Positions 22,806 to 33,532 of a stretch of DNA of 64,000 nt are shown in pieces. Source of the DNA: Sabellastarte sp. h YS-2021. Its lineage: Eukaryota; Annelida; Polychaeta; Sabellida; Sabellidae. Position numbers and translations under genes: made by a program. How positions within the stretch are numbered: the first letter of the stretch is position 1; each line of letters opens with the position of its first letter. Where the stretch lies: positions 108,456,221-108,520,220 of the forward strand of contig OZ024931.1 in the NCBI GenBank assembly GCA_964017235.1. The letters run 5' to 3'. The notes beneath the pieces are model-generated. The model ran no database searches. It was not told where the DNA came from and saw only the letters and a list, made by a program, of their open reading frames with translations.

Positions 22806-23945
22806 GAGCTGGACGAATCGGGCCTTTGCCAAATCGGCCCTCGGCAAATCGGCCCCCTAAAAACGTTGGTCCTGGACAAATCGGCCCTCAGTGGAAAACT
22901 TATTTGTAGATCTGCAGAGAGCATTCGACTGGGTTGATAAAGATATTTCTTCAGGATTTTTCCAACAGAAAAACAAGGGGTCCTTTACAACAGAAAGTAC
23001 TTGCCTAATTGAAATGGTGTTGAATTAAAATCTAGTCCATGTTAATGTTGACTAAATGGGGGATAATTCTGTATAATTATGTAAAATGGTGAGAACTTTG
23101 GCTAGGTGTGATTGACACACATCAAGGATAATTGGATGCTGTAATCACTCTATTGACAATTGATACAATTGCTTATATGTTGTTTGACAAAGTGTAATTA
23201 ACACATAAAAGATGTCAGGATATTGCAATCGATCCCTTGTAACCTATGTGCAATAAAACTTGTTTATGTTAGAATTATTAAAAGTGCAATTACATTGCCT
23301 GCACAGCCTCTGTTGATGGGATTATAACTTTAGTGATCTTTGGTATTTGTTTAATAAAGAGATTACTAGCTAAATGTTAAACAGACAAACAGTATTAGAC
23401 ATTAAAGGCTGATTGTTCCCATTGATGTCCATGCAGAGAATTATATCATCTCCCCCCGTGTCGGCATCAAAGAGAACAATGGGCATTTATCCCTTTCAAT
23501 TACATGATAAATCAGGAACCAAAATTCACATCTCCACAATTCAATACAAGTTATATTTATTATTACTATTATTATTATTTTATATTTTAAACAGATTACA
23601 TTTTATCTGTTGTTATGACTTTAAAAATGACAATAATGCAATAAATATCGGGGGGGATATAAAATAATACCAGCCACTGTGAAGATTTTGAATACAAATC
23701 TATGAGAAGGTCAGGGTAAACTGAGGAGATACATAAAATTCACAGGTAAACTTAAATATCTGGGGGTTATTGTGAAAAAAATAACATAAATCTTATGTAC
23801 ACTTATCTATCTATATCTAGGGGGCCGATTTGACCATGTATTATTTTATAGGGGGCCGATTTGACCAGGTGATTTTATTTTGGGGGCCGATTTGACGGGG
23901 GCCGATTTGGCAAAGGGCCAATTTGTCTATGATTCTTTCAGATTA
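22806..23945 (+). mobile_element. 1.1 kb TIR / foldback element with GGCCGATTTG repeats
   Basis: The left end has CCTTTGCCAAATCGGCCC and GGCAAATCGGCCCCCT. The right end carries the complement (GGGGGCCGATTTGACGGGGG and CCGATTTGGCAAAGGGCC), with two further GGGGGCCGATTTGACC units at 23820-23890. The interior shows no transposase, so it is non-autonomous. It lies in gene B intron 2; a fragment of the same family lies at 17663. Confidence 0.8.
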
Positions 23946-24008
23946 CCTTAGCCAGAGAGCGTGTGTATTATTTAATATTTGTTCATAATTTTGTTTGTTT
24001 GCTCACAG

Positions 24009-24039
24009 AATTGCAGCATCAATATATTACTCTATAAAG
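24009..24039 (+). CDS. Gene B exon 3 (31 bp micro-exon)
   Basis: The acceptor is gctcacag and the donor is AAAG|gtaagc. The exon enters in phase 2 and leaves in phase 0. It encodes IAASIYYSIK. The strong donor and matching phases support it, but a 31 bp exon needs transcript confirmation. Confidence 0.55.
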
Positions 24040-24714
24040 GTAAGCATGTACAAAAGCAATCTTATATCATCCGGTGCAGATAAAAAACAAATTTAAACTT
24101 AGCAGTAAGTGAAAATTTTCAGTTTTTCTTTTTAAATCAGGTCAGAATAAATGAAGTTGTGATAATTTTAACTGGATGTCTTTTCTATATGATATAAGTG
24201 ATAAAAGTTGAAGAATTCTTAAAAAAAATCATTTATGACATTTTATCATATTATTTTAGTATCTATAGGAAACAATATGGCATATTAGTTTTATCATTAG
24301 ACAGACTGAATCGGATTGTATTGTCATTAGAGCATGTTGGCCTTTAGTGTTAACCATCCCTGGATATCAATTTTAACTAATATTTTTCTTTATATATAAA
24401 ACATTCACACTAAAAGACTTATTTATATCTTTAAATATACAAAGTAAAGTTTAAGGATGCTTTTTTTGCAATTAAAGAAAATAATTATAATTTTTGTAAT
24501 CATTATAATGATACTGATTAGAAAAGGTAAATAACCTTTGAAATATATTGGTGTAAAACAATTACAACAAACTTATCACAGTCGCAAAGGAGAAAAATTT
24601 ATAATTATGTTTGATTATATTATACAATATATATGGGACTTTCACACTGTTTGGAAAAATTAAAGCACAATGTAGAAGTAAACTAAATAATGTATTATGG
24701 ATTTGTTTGTAAAG

Positions 24715-24847
24715 ATTGCCAGTTTTGACACTTGTAGACTGGTAGATATCACCTATGAGGAATCCCTAGAACATGTGGAGAACCCAGACAGAGGTTTCAT
24801 GGCCACTGCCGTCTCAAGAGCTTCTGATCCTAACCCTCTCACAGCAA
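24715..24847 (+). CDS. Gene B exon 4 (start of DUF4874)
   Basis: It encodes FDTCRLVDITYEESLEHVEN and then PDRGFMATAVSRASDPNPLT. The NPDRGF motif is the typical opening of DUF4874. I chose the acceptor gtaaag|ATT because it alone keeps phase 0 with exon 3, although its pyrimidine tract is weak. The donor GCAA|gttgca is chosen because it joins exon 5 in frame; it is also not strong. Confidence 0.65.
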
Positions 24848-24979
24848 GTTGCAAGTCTTTCTGCATTGTGCAATTAACGAATTCCATTTATCAAGATGTA
24901 AAGCTAATGGTAAAGGAAAGGAAAAGAAGTCGATAGAACAGTTGACTAAATCTTGCCTTCAGACTTTTCCATGGATGAA

Positions 24980-25480
24980 AAGTTCGCAGACAGTTTATGT
25001 GGCTACACTTCAATCATGCCATCATCTAATAGTCCTTGGATATACCAATATACCAAAAGTTTTATTTACACATTCTAAAACAATGTCACTCGGGCATGTA
25101 GTGTTCCATATTCTTGGTTTTAGTCTTACACTTGCTGACTTGGCTTCTCAACCCCAAAAGCTGAGATCTTAGCCAGAATTATCTGAATGCTATCATGAAA
25201 GTGTTTTATGCAACTTCTCTACTTCAGACAAGTCAGACAGTTTCATACTTAGGATACATCTATACTTGTGGCTTATGCTCTTGTCAGTAGTCGTGTGAAT
25301 TATTCGAATTCAATTTTGCAGGAGTCTATCTAAGGTTACATAGATTACGATTTTTATCCAAAATATGCAGCTAGAATTGTATCAAACACAAGCAGATACA
25401 CAAGTATAACTCCTGTTGCTAAGAAATAACATTGGTTTCCTGTGAATAAACATCACTCAGTGTTTAACACAGTCACACTT
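24980..25480 (+). mobile_element. CR1-like LINE fragment, + strand
   Basis: Degenerate codons read ALVSSRVNYSNS near 25275 and AARIVSNTSRYTSITPV then HWFPVNKHHSVFNTVTL near 25365-25480. These match the thumb region of CR1-type RT. It lies in gene B intron 4, in the opposite orientation to the other CR1-like copies here. The upstream limit is uncertain. Confidence 0.6.
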
Positions 25481-25498
25481 GTTTCCAACATATCACTC

Positions 25499-25555
25499 AT
25501 GAAGATAACAATATAATATTCGTGCTGCTCACTTGTATAATATTGTTATCTTCAT
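25499..25555 (+). repeat. Inverted repeat, 16 bp perfect arms
   Basis: ATGAAGATAACAATAT at 25499-25514 is exactly complementary to ATATTGTTATCTTCAT at 25540-25555, with a 25-base loop. It lies 33 bases upstream of gene B exon 5, so it could fold in the pre-mRNA close to the acceptor. Confidence 0.85.
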
Positions 25556-25588
25556 TTGTAATATATTTTTTCTGTACACGTCACTCAG

Positions 25589-25794
25589 GAAGTTTTCCTA
25601 TTATGCAGACACAGAGACTGGACAACTTTAGAGAGAATGATGGCATCACAGTGGTATGGAGAAAGTGGATGTTAGACAGCTTTGTGGAGTCTGACATAAG
25701 CCAGGAGTTCATTGACCACATCAATGCTGATTTCAATATAATCAGAGAGGCCAGATTTTCAGCCATAGTCAGATTCATGTACACTTCAACTAGA
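25589..25794 (+). CDS. Gene B exon 5 (DUF4874)
   Basis: The acceptor is tcactcag and the donor is AGA|gtaagt. The exon enters in phase 1 and leaves in phase 0. It encodes RLDNFRENDGITVVWRKWML, DHINADFNIIREARFSAIVR and a strand end FMYTSTR. The layout (GIT.V.R, then an F..IR helix, then a VRF.Y strand) is the central DUF4874 pattern. An alternative acceptor at ttatgcag (25607) is also in frame. Confidence 0.8.
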
Positions 25795-26505
25795 GTAAGT
25801 ATTTTAATTAATTCATAGTTCATCTGGTAAGCATTTGTAATGTTTGCAAACATTGAAAGGGAAATGTTCGGTAAAGGTTTAAAAGGATGGATACGATAAC
25901 AATTTTTACAGCTAACTTGAGTATATGTAAGGATAACTGAGACTACTACTGTGTATATAGGAAATAATTTGTGTAGAGTTATGTAAATGACACTTTGTGA
26001 CCCTAGATAGACTTAAGATCACCTAGACTTTAGAATGGTAAGTTCACCTAGACTTTACAATGGTGAACTTGAAGATGAGCAAGTTTAATAAGTTTAAGGG
26101 CACCATGACTAATGATGGTTACATTACACAAATTACACATTTAGTTTAAGGTGGACATAAGTTAGTGTTAGGTTGTTGGGGTAACCTCAGCCTTTGCAGA
26201 CTGAAGTCAAAAAAGGATAATGCTAAGGTACGAAAAGCGACCAAATACATGTAGTCATGATTGGTGTAAATTGGCCTAAGGTGGAAGTGACTCCAACAAG
26301 CAATGATATTTTTGATTAATATTATATGAAACACAGTAGCATGTAAGAGACCCTCCTCAGAGGACCTAAGTTCAAGGGACAATTAAAATTAGTGCATAAG
26401 AATAAAAACATTAAAATTATAAGCAAGTTACCAATTAAAAGATTAAAAAGGGGGTAAAGTAGAAAGAAGAGGAATTGGAGATAGTACATTATTGTAGTAG
26501 AGAAG

Positions 26506-27310
26506 CTAATGAGATTGCAATTTGTTCTCCCAATGATTGGTCCATCTGAATAAACGGCCAGACACATTCAGACGCCCAGGAGCCATGATATTGGATTTGT
26601 TGTAATTGAATGTTGGCATTATATAGGCCAGGGTGGCTCCTGAGCATCTGTAGTAGTGCAAAGTATAGAAATTTGGTGAGAGGCCCACGAGGACGTTAAC
26701 TTGAGTCAGGATGTGAGGATATTAACTTTTCTAATTCTTGAATCTGTTAAGGGCTGGCAGCCCTGAGAAGTCTTGTACTGAAACAGATGGGAGCCAGGGG
26801 ATGGGTTATAAATATTTAAGGCTTCCTTCAGAGCTTTTTGTGGGCAGATGGTAGAGCCTTTCAACCTGGAATCTGATATGACCTGTGCATTGACCCTGGT
26901 CTGCAGGGTTTTAGACCATTGTATTATTATCTTAAGAAATTGACATCTTAAGACATGGTTAGATCCCTATAGGCATCAAAAGCAGCCACTGGGTGAGGGG
27001 ATATATTACACAGGCGTAAGAAGCCAAAAAACAACCAAAAATACAGCCTTAAATACGGCATCCACGTAAAGTGATTCACAGTGCTTTACCATGGCAGTGA
27101 GGGTCTGTATGTCAATAACATTCCTTGCAGTGGCAACCAGTGGCCTGTTGATTTTGATTGACTTTTGATAATACTTAATTTTGAGATGATCCCAGAGAAG
27201 AAAGCCGAGACCAAGCATCACTACATTTGCTCTATCAGCAGACACATGGTTCGAAATCATGTTTGCAGACACATTATTTCTCACTAAATACTCTAGATAA
27301 GACAACACAT
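26506..27310 (-). pseudogene. YR element 3 tyrosine recombinase remnant
   Basis: The N-terminal core-binding part reads LSYLEYLVRNNVSANMISNH and later RPLVATARNVIDIQTLTAMV. The catalytic domain is shifted in frame: IIIQWSKTLQTRVNAQVI, then a C-terminal RCSGATLAYIMPTFNYN with YHGSWAS in another frame, matching the MKHGTWSSN region of element 1. It is clearly non-functional. Confidence 0.65.
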
Positions 27311-27609
27311 CATCAGCTGAAATTTTATTTCCAAACTAAGACGCACACAGAGCCCAACAAAGGTTGTAAAATCATTTTATAGCACTGCTGTGTTTGGGGT
27401 CTGAACGCCTCTCTGAGCCCTTTGTCTTGCACCCTGATGAAGAGCCAGTCTGGTCTCATAACTTTCAACACAAAGTGCAGTTCCACAAGTACTTATCACA
27501 ATTATGCCACCCCTATACAATTTGTATGCTCTTTATATGTTATTATCAATTTCCATAAGTTCTAAGGAAACAGCCATCCAGAGTGCGTCCTGCACCTGGG
27601 AGAAAAAAA

Positions 27610-28680
27610 AATTGTTATTTGCCTCATAATTACTCCATCTAGATAAGGTATCAGCTTCCATATTACATTTACCCATTATGTGTACATGGGAAACTTCAAT
27701 GTCGTGAAGAACAGTATGGTACTGACAGGAAGGGGTCTACGTGTTGTTATTGGTGAGCACCTGCACATAAGCATGGTTGTCCCACTTGATCATGACTTTG
27801 ACCAGTGAGCAGCAAAAATCATAATGGCAAATAAGATTTTGACCATCTCCAGATGGACAATTGTGAGATTCTGGTAGTGCTTGGGGATTGGCAGATGGTA
27901 CACAAAATTTTTCCATGCCACCCAGGCCTGTAAGGCAGGCATCTAACTCGATTGTACAGTTCACTGGCCTATGGTTATATATTGAAACGCCATTTTTTGT
28001 TTCTAGAAACCTTGAGAACCACCTGAGATCTCTCATGAACTTTTGTGTGAGTTGGATGGAGGTGGCATTTTAATTCTACGCGAGAGATGCAGCATACTAT
28101 TCAGGAACATCTTGGCCAGTTTCACACATTTGTGTATGCAGAGTAGCTGCCACAGTAATGACTGCAGCTACCTTTTTGTACAACGATGCCCACACCATTC
28201 TGTGACATTATGTCAAATGTGAGCAATTTTTCTGGTGGGATAGAAATAGAGCCCTTGACACTATCAAACATGACACTTAGGCAAGTTGCTTGTGTGCTGG
28301 GTGGTACTGGCTTTTTAGCCCTGATACTGAAGCCTAGTTTTTGAAGTCAGCTTGTGTAGATATGCATATGCATCATGCGTGACGTCAGGCATCGCGACGA
28401 TAACATAATCATCAATATAATTTATGATTTTATGATCCCAATGGAGGCCTAGGAGGTCATAATCAGCTGGATCCCACTTTATGTGCCTTAAGCCACAGCT
28501 GATATCAATTTTGAAAATGTAAGAGCTAGGTCAAATTCTTTTGAGTTCATCAGTAATTTTATGCATTGTGGGGAATGTTAGCCCAGATTCAGATCCGATA
28601 TAAGAGTTTTTATCTATACCAGAGTTCACTGAACTTTCCTTTTGCCAGGACAAGTCAATGAGAACACGATTTGTGTCAAT
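27610..28680 (-). pseudogene. YR element 3 RT-RNase H remnant
   Basis: Readable blocks are VLIDLSWQKESSVNSGIDKN, FKIDISCGLRHIKWDPADYD, NYIDDYVIVAMPDVTHDAYA, RDLRWFSRFLETKNGVSIYN, CTIELDACLTGLGG and SHVHIMGKCNMEADTLSRW. The catalytic YIDD is kept, but the conserved LPFGFRHG segment before it is missing, and an in-frame stop follows ELKRI. Confidence 0.75.
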
Positions 28681-28980
28681 TCAGACTGTACTGGAATTCT
28701 GGCTCCAATAAAATTTACTTGTTATGTAAACATTGGAGGAGGCTTAGTGGATTTGAACCTAAGAAGGGAAACTTGGCCTTGACTCTGGTTATCAACAACT
28801 GGATGTACTCGATGACCCTTTGCACTAAAAACAGTATTTCTACAATTCCTGGTTTTAAAATGAGTACATGCATGTATCAAATCAGTGACACTATGAAACT
28901 CTGCTTTATCAGATTTACAAAACCTTGTAACTTTTTTACATAGCTGCTCAGCTTGAATGTAATTACTGAGCAGCTATTTG

Positions 28981-30010
28981 CTAATTTCTTGAAAACCTTT
29001 TGCTAAAAGTGCAGTCCTTTTCAGGAAGGTGCATAATCCTGCCCTGACCGACACAGAACGTACAGATATACTTGTGAATCTTTCCCCAAAAGCTCATGGT
29101 CTTTAGTTTGTGAACACATACCTGTCTGGTAAAACTTACAAAACCATGGCTTTTTCTGGGGCTCTGAGTCCCGTGCCCAATTTTGTTTATCTGTACTGTG
29201 TTTCTGGACATGGGCCCTTCTGATTCTGTCTATGCGTTCTGTGTCGGTCTACCACACTGTGCCCCTCTCCAACTCAGAGAAGCACCGTGTAGACGGCCTT
29301 GGCATTAGCCCCCAAAAAGTCTGAAGCATCCTCCACGAGGTCCACCATGTATGATAGCATTTTGTCTCGAATTTTTGAATCTGGCTCCTCAAGAATATTC
29401 TTTGTGAAGCCTTGCACAAATTGTGTCAGTGAAGTTTGCTGTGACTAATTCTCTGTTTAGTTAAAACCCCCTAGAATTGCATCTTGTGACCAAGCCACCC
29501 TACGCTTGACCAAAACTTCGACAATCCTCACTTTTTCATTTATTTTTGAAATCAGAGTCTCTGTTTTCAAATTTTGATTGCAATTGCATTTCTGAAATCC
29601 TTCTGTCATTTTTTGGATCAGATGAGATGTCCTAAGTGTGGATAAACATTGCAATTCTTCATCCTCAGAGGATGAACTACTGACTACTTTAGACACTCTG
29701 TGACTACTTCTTTACTAATATAGTTATTAGAACCAGAATTTTTACTTAAATCGTTTTTGAATCCACAGCATCAAATCTGCTATTGACTCTTTTCAGCTGC
29801 TTGAATTTGAGTGTCTGTGTGTCAGCAGTCGTGAAGTCCTCTTTCTCTGATTATAGGTCCTGTTTCTTCCACTTAGCATGGTCAATTGAGCAGTGTGATC
29901 CCTGGGCCAATGCCCTCTTGTCTGAGTATTCTGATTGCTTTGTGACCTCGTCAACCCCTTGAGCTTTTAGATACAGATTCATTTTCACTGAACAACACTA
30001 CAGGTAGATC
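28981..30010 (-). pseudogene. YR element 3 Gag remnant
   Basis: An ATG near 29983 opens MNLYLKAQGVDEVTKQSEYS. Later pieces give FKQLKRVNSRFDAV, an acidic serine run (SSSSSEDEELQC) and VKRRVAWSQDAILGGFN, the counterpart of the K-WPHEYVL-G block in elements 1 and 2. The Cys-rich end IHKYICTFCVGQGRIMHLPE matches YKHICASCFASIGK of element 1. The frame is broken repeatedly. Confidence 0.65.
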
Positions 30011-30407
30011 CTCTTTCTTGGCACTTTTCTTTTTTAAATTTTTACTGTGTGTTCAACTGGCCCCCTTTTCTATTTTTAACCTTTGGCTTAGTTTATTGTT
30101 TATTAATCTGAAAATAGACTGATAGCCAAATCAAGCATTTGAGTTGTCAGAGTAGACTATGATCGCAGCCAAAGGGTATCTCTCATGGAGCACCAAAGAA
30201 GGTTCAGAGTTCAAGCACACAAAATAATGTTGACTCCATGCTGTACACAACATACACACACATATATATAAAATAAATAAAGGACCGTCCATTTGCTATA
30301 GAGCACGCCTAAACAGTCAAAATAAAAAAGTCAGTGAACACAATATAAATATAATTCAAGATTTTTGTCACATCCAATCACATTGGTTGACAAATTTGAA
30401 CTGGAAA

Positions 30408-30431
30408 TTTGAATAGGGCCACCTATTCAAA
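30408..30431 (+). repeat. Perfect 10 bp hairpin with 4-base loop
   Basis: TTTGAATAGG and CCTATTCAAA are exact complements around GCCA. It lies about 400 bp beyond the Gag end of YR element 3, where the element's 5' terminus would be expected. Confidence 0.8.
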
Positions 30432-31032
30432 GGCTTCCTGGTGATCTCTAAGGGAGGCTAGTAAAGGTGCTGTCACATTGCTCGGGCCAGGGTAGGGGAC
30501 TGACACCCGTGATGCCTAGACACTACTTATTATTAGGAGCAGGCTTTCACATTTTAAGTGTTAATGTTCAGTACACAGTATTTTGACTACAGCATTAATG
30601 CCTGAGAATGTCAGTTATTTGTTGAATTTATTGCTCAGTGCTATGGCCTCAGTATCACCAAAGAAGCTCTATTATCAACCAGAGTTATCTCTATGTACAA
30701 TTTAGACTACTTTAGGTATTTAGGCAGTTAAAATTCCATAGTATTTTAAGTGTTCTTATTATGTTTTATGCATGCACAACTTGATTAAAACTGCTTGATA
30801 CAGCTGATTGAATTTATTGCTAATTGCAGCACCATCAGTATTTGTTTACTTCAGTCTGTGTAGGTATATCATATGACAGAAATTTAATTTCCTTAATCAA
30901 GCCAAGAAGACAAAATGCTTAAGATAATCATTTCTGAGTATAATACCTGATCCATTTTTGTTTGATCACTTTTTACCCTATGGTGTCCGGATGGGAGGGT
31001 GGGTGGGTCGGTGAGTGGTGAGAAAAATTTGT

Positions 31033-31757
31033 GGTCCGGGCTGTATCTCAGAAACCATAAGGTGTAGGAAGTTAATACTTGGTAGGGACATTGGTTAGGA
31101 TGTGTAGGGTGTGCAACATCATAATCTGACCTTGATTTGACCTTTGACCTTGTGTAGTGACCTTGAGTTTGAAAATCTTATCCGGGCTATATCTCGGAAA
31201 CCGTAAGGTGTAGGAAGTTGATACTTGGTAGGGACATTGGTTAGGATTTGTAGGTGTGCAACGTCATGGTCTGACCTTGATTTGACCTTTAACCTTGCTG
31301 TAGAGACCTTTACCTATAAAATCGTGTCTGGGCTATATCTCAGAAACCGTAAGGTGCAGGAAGTTGATACTTGGTAGGGACATTGGTTAGAGGGTGTAGG
31401 TGCATGGTCTGACATTGATTTGACCTTTGACCTTACCATAGTGACCTTGACCTATAAAATCTTGTCCGGGCTATATCTCGGCACCCATAAGGTGTAGGAA
31501 GTTGATACTTACCAGGGACATTGGTTAGGGGGTGTAGGTGTGCAACGTCATGGTGTGACCTTGATTTGACCTCTGTCCTTGCCGTAGTGACCTTGACTTA
31601 TAAAATCTTATCCGGGCTATATCTCAGAAACAGTAAGGTGTAGGAAGTTGATGCTTGGTAGGGATTGGTTAGGGGTTGTAGGTATACAGCATCATGGTGT
31701 GGCCTTGATTTGATCTTTGACCTTGTTGTAGTGGCCCCTGACCTTTAAAATCTTGTT
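31033..31757 (+). repeat. Satellite: five units of ~139-147 bp
   Basis: Units start at the TCCGGGCT.TATCTC motif at about 31034, 31181, 31326, 31465 and 31611. Each continues AACCGTAAGGTGTAGGAAGT, TTGGTAGGGACATTGGTTAG, then TGACCTTGATTTGACCTTTG and TAGTGACCTTGAC. The last unit is the most diverged. The TGACCT spacing gives nuclear-receptor-like direct repeats in most units. Confidence 0.9.
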
Positions 31758-32913
31758 GCACCTTTGGGTCTGTCTTTTGATGCAGATTAAGCAAAGTTAT
31801 ATTAGAATTCATTAAGAATTTTACTTTTACAACTTCCCATTGTAACAGATGGAATTTCATAAAGTGAGCCACAGATTTTTCTCCAACACCACAAATAAAC
31901 ATTCATTGAATGTATTACCACTTCTGTATGCATGGTAGTATTCAAAACATCCATACCATAATTCGGCCATGCCAAATGTAGATACAGAGTGTCATAATGT
32001 TTAGTTTACTGATTAATGCTGTCATCTTGTTATTGAATTGTCTTGTTTTAATACTTCATCTTTACATGCACTATCTTTCTGTTAGACATTATTTTCTCTA
32101 TTTAAACATTGTTTGGACTTTTATATAACTGACAGTACTCCGAAAGTATCCTGAAATTGTACTGATACAGTACTTCTATATCTCATGGTATTAAAACTAT
32201 TTCTTGAGGCTGTGGGGTACGGGCATCTCTGATGCTATTTTTGAAAATATTATGGGCTACAACATAGTAGATTCGGCACAAATATGAGCTTCAAATATAT
32301 CCAAAATTTAACAATTCATGACTGCCAATTCAAATGTAAATATATGCAAGCCTCACGTTGATTGTTTATGTTCCTCTTTAGAGTGCTGATCTCATTTCGA
32401 AATTCCATTATCGCAAATACAAGTATTTATAAATTTGTGCCTATATTAAATCAGAGGAAACAAATGCTAATTTTCACCCCTCAAAAACGCAAATAGCATG
32501 AAAAAGGTTAGAATAAAAGCCTCTGTAAAAATATTTAGAAATTAATAGTGCCCCTGTGGACCAGTCCATATTATATTTGTGTAGAACACCCTGATTTGGT
32601 ATGGTATCAACATAGGATTACTTTGTCAGCATTCATCTATCACAGAATATACTTTGCAGTTGGGACTGCTTTTTTAAATGTTTGAAAAACTCCCAGGAGA
32701 CCCTAAGAGCTGTACAGAAATATGCATACAGGAGGGGAAAGTGGGCGGGGCAAGATGGATATTGGCGGTGGGTCATCCGTCAACGTGTACGAGGGCATCT
32801 TTTCAGAACCGTAAGGACAAGGTTATCAAATGGAGTGTATGACTTTAATCAGTGAATTTTGGCCAAGAGGTCATAATGGGAAAGGCTGTCTGTATTTTTC
32901 ACATTTTTTTCAG

Positions 32914-33043
32914 GTGGATGAAGCACCTTATGGAGATGCTACAAAGGGATGGATGCTAACTCACATAGCACAGCTGCGAAATGTATTGTATGACAATGAA
33001 GATGTCATTATCACAGTCCAGGCTGGATTTATTGGTATTTGGG
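32914..33043 (+). CDS. Gene B exon 6
   Basis: The acceptor has a long T tract and cag; the donor is GG|gtaatt. It has the same length (130 bp) and phases as gene A exon 6. It encodes VDEAPYGDATKGWMLTHIAQ and VQAGFIGIWG. It differs from gene A at several residues in the helix (IAQLRNVLYD against ISQLSNVLTD). Confidence 0.87.
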
Positions 33044-33387
33044 GTAATTTTTTTTTTCATTATAAAGTTGTGATTTAGTTTTGAATGTAACATAGATTTA
33101 GAAAGAATCTGCTTTGTTTTTTTTTTCTGAAAACTGATGGCATAAGGAACATGTAGTTTGATTATTTTGGTGGTGATCCAGATCTGGATCTGGATGTTTT
33201 AAAATAATTTTTTATTAATTTACACATGAGCAAAAGAGGTAGTGTTGGGCCTTGCTTTTTGTTTTAAAAAAAAGATGAAAATATACTTTTACTAGTTTAT
33301 AATGCAGATATAGAGATGTTACATTAAACACTCGCATATCACTGGTGCTTTCATATTTAAACTATTTACTGCTCTTACCATACACAG

Positions 33388-33532
33388 GAGAATGGTTTTA
33401 CACAACCTATTTTGGAGACCCCAACTTCTTGGACTGGAGTGACCCAGACAATGTGAGAGGTCTGACACCAGAAAACTGGCAGGACAGACATGATGTTCTC
33501 AATGCTCTAATGGACAGCATCCCACCCAACAT
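33388..33532 (+). CDS. Gene B exon 7
   Basis: The acceptor is atacacag and the donor is AT|gtaagc. It encodes EWFYTTYFGDPNFLDWSD and NALMDSIPPN. At 145 bp it has the same size and phases as gene A exon 7. Confidence 0.88.

Larger units (their letters stand above)
26500..30010 (-). mobile_element. YR retroelement 3 (DIRS/Ngaro-like), degenerate
   Basis: On the minus strand the order is Gag (about 30010-28980), RT-RNase H (about 28680-27610) and YR (about 27310-26500), as in elements 1 and 2. Landmarks are IHKYICTFCVGQGR (Gag), RVLIDLSWQKESSVNSG and IDDYVIVAMPD (RT), TIELDACLTGLGG (RNase H), VSHVHIMGKCNMEADTLSRW (RNase H end), VSADRANVVMLGLGF (YR N-domain) and RWTNHWENK near the end. Many stops and frameshifts are present. 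RT jumps from DYDLLGLHWDHK to NYIDDY, so about 35 codons including the LPFGFRHGS region are deleted. No terminal repeats were identified. It lies antisense in gene B intron 5. Confidence 0.8.
25795..32913 (+). other. Gene B intron 5
   Basis: A 7.1 kb intron. From 5' to 3' it holds about 700 bp of AT-rich sequence with a short tandem copy (CACCTAGACTTTA.AATGGT at 26030-26065), the decayed YR retroelement (26500-30010), a hairpin (30408-30431), a five-unit satellite (31033-31757) and about 1.1 kb without recognised features. Confidence 0.65.

Noticed and set aside
24849-25172. 107-codon + strand frame after gene B exon 4
   Set aside because: It runs from the exon 4 end into a CR1-like fragment; no conserved motif.
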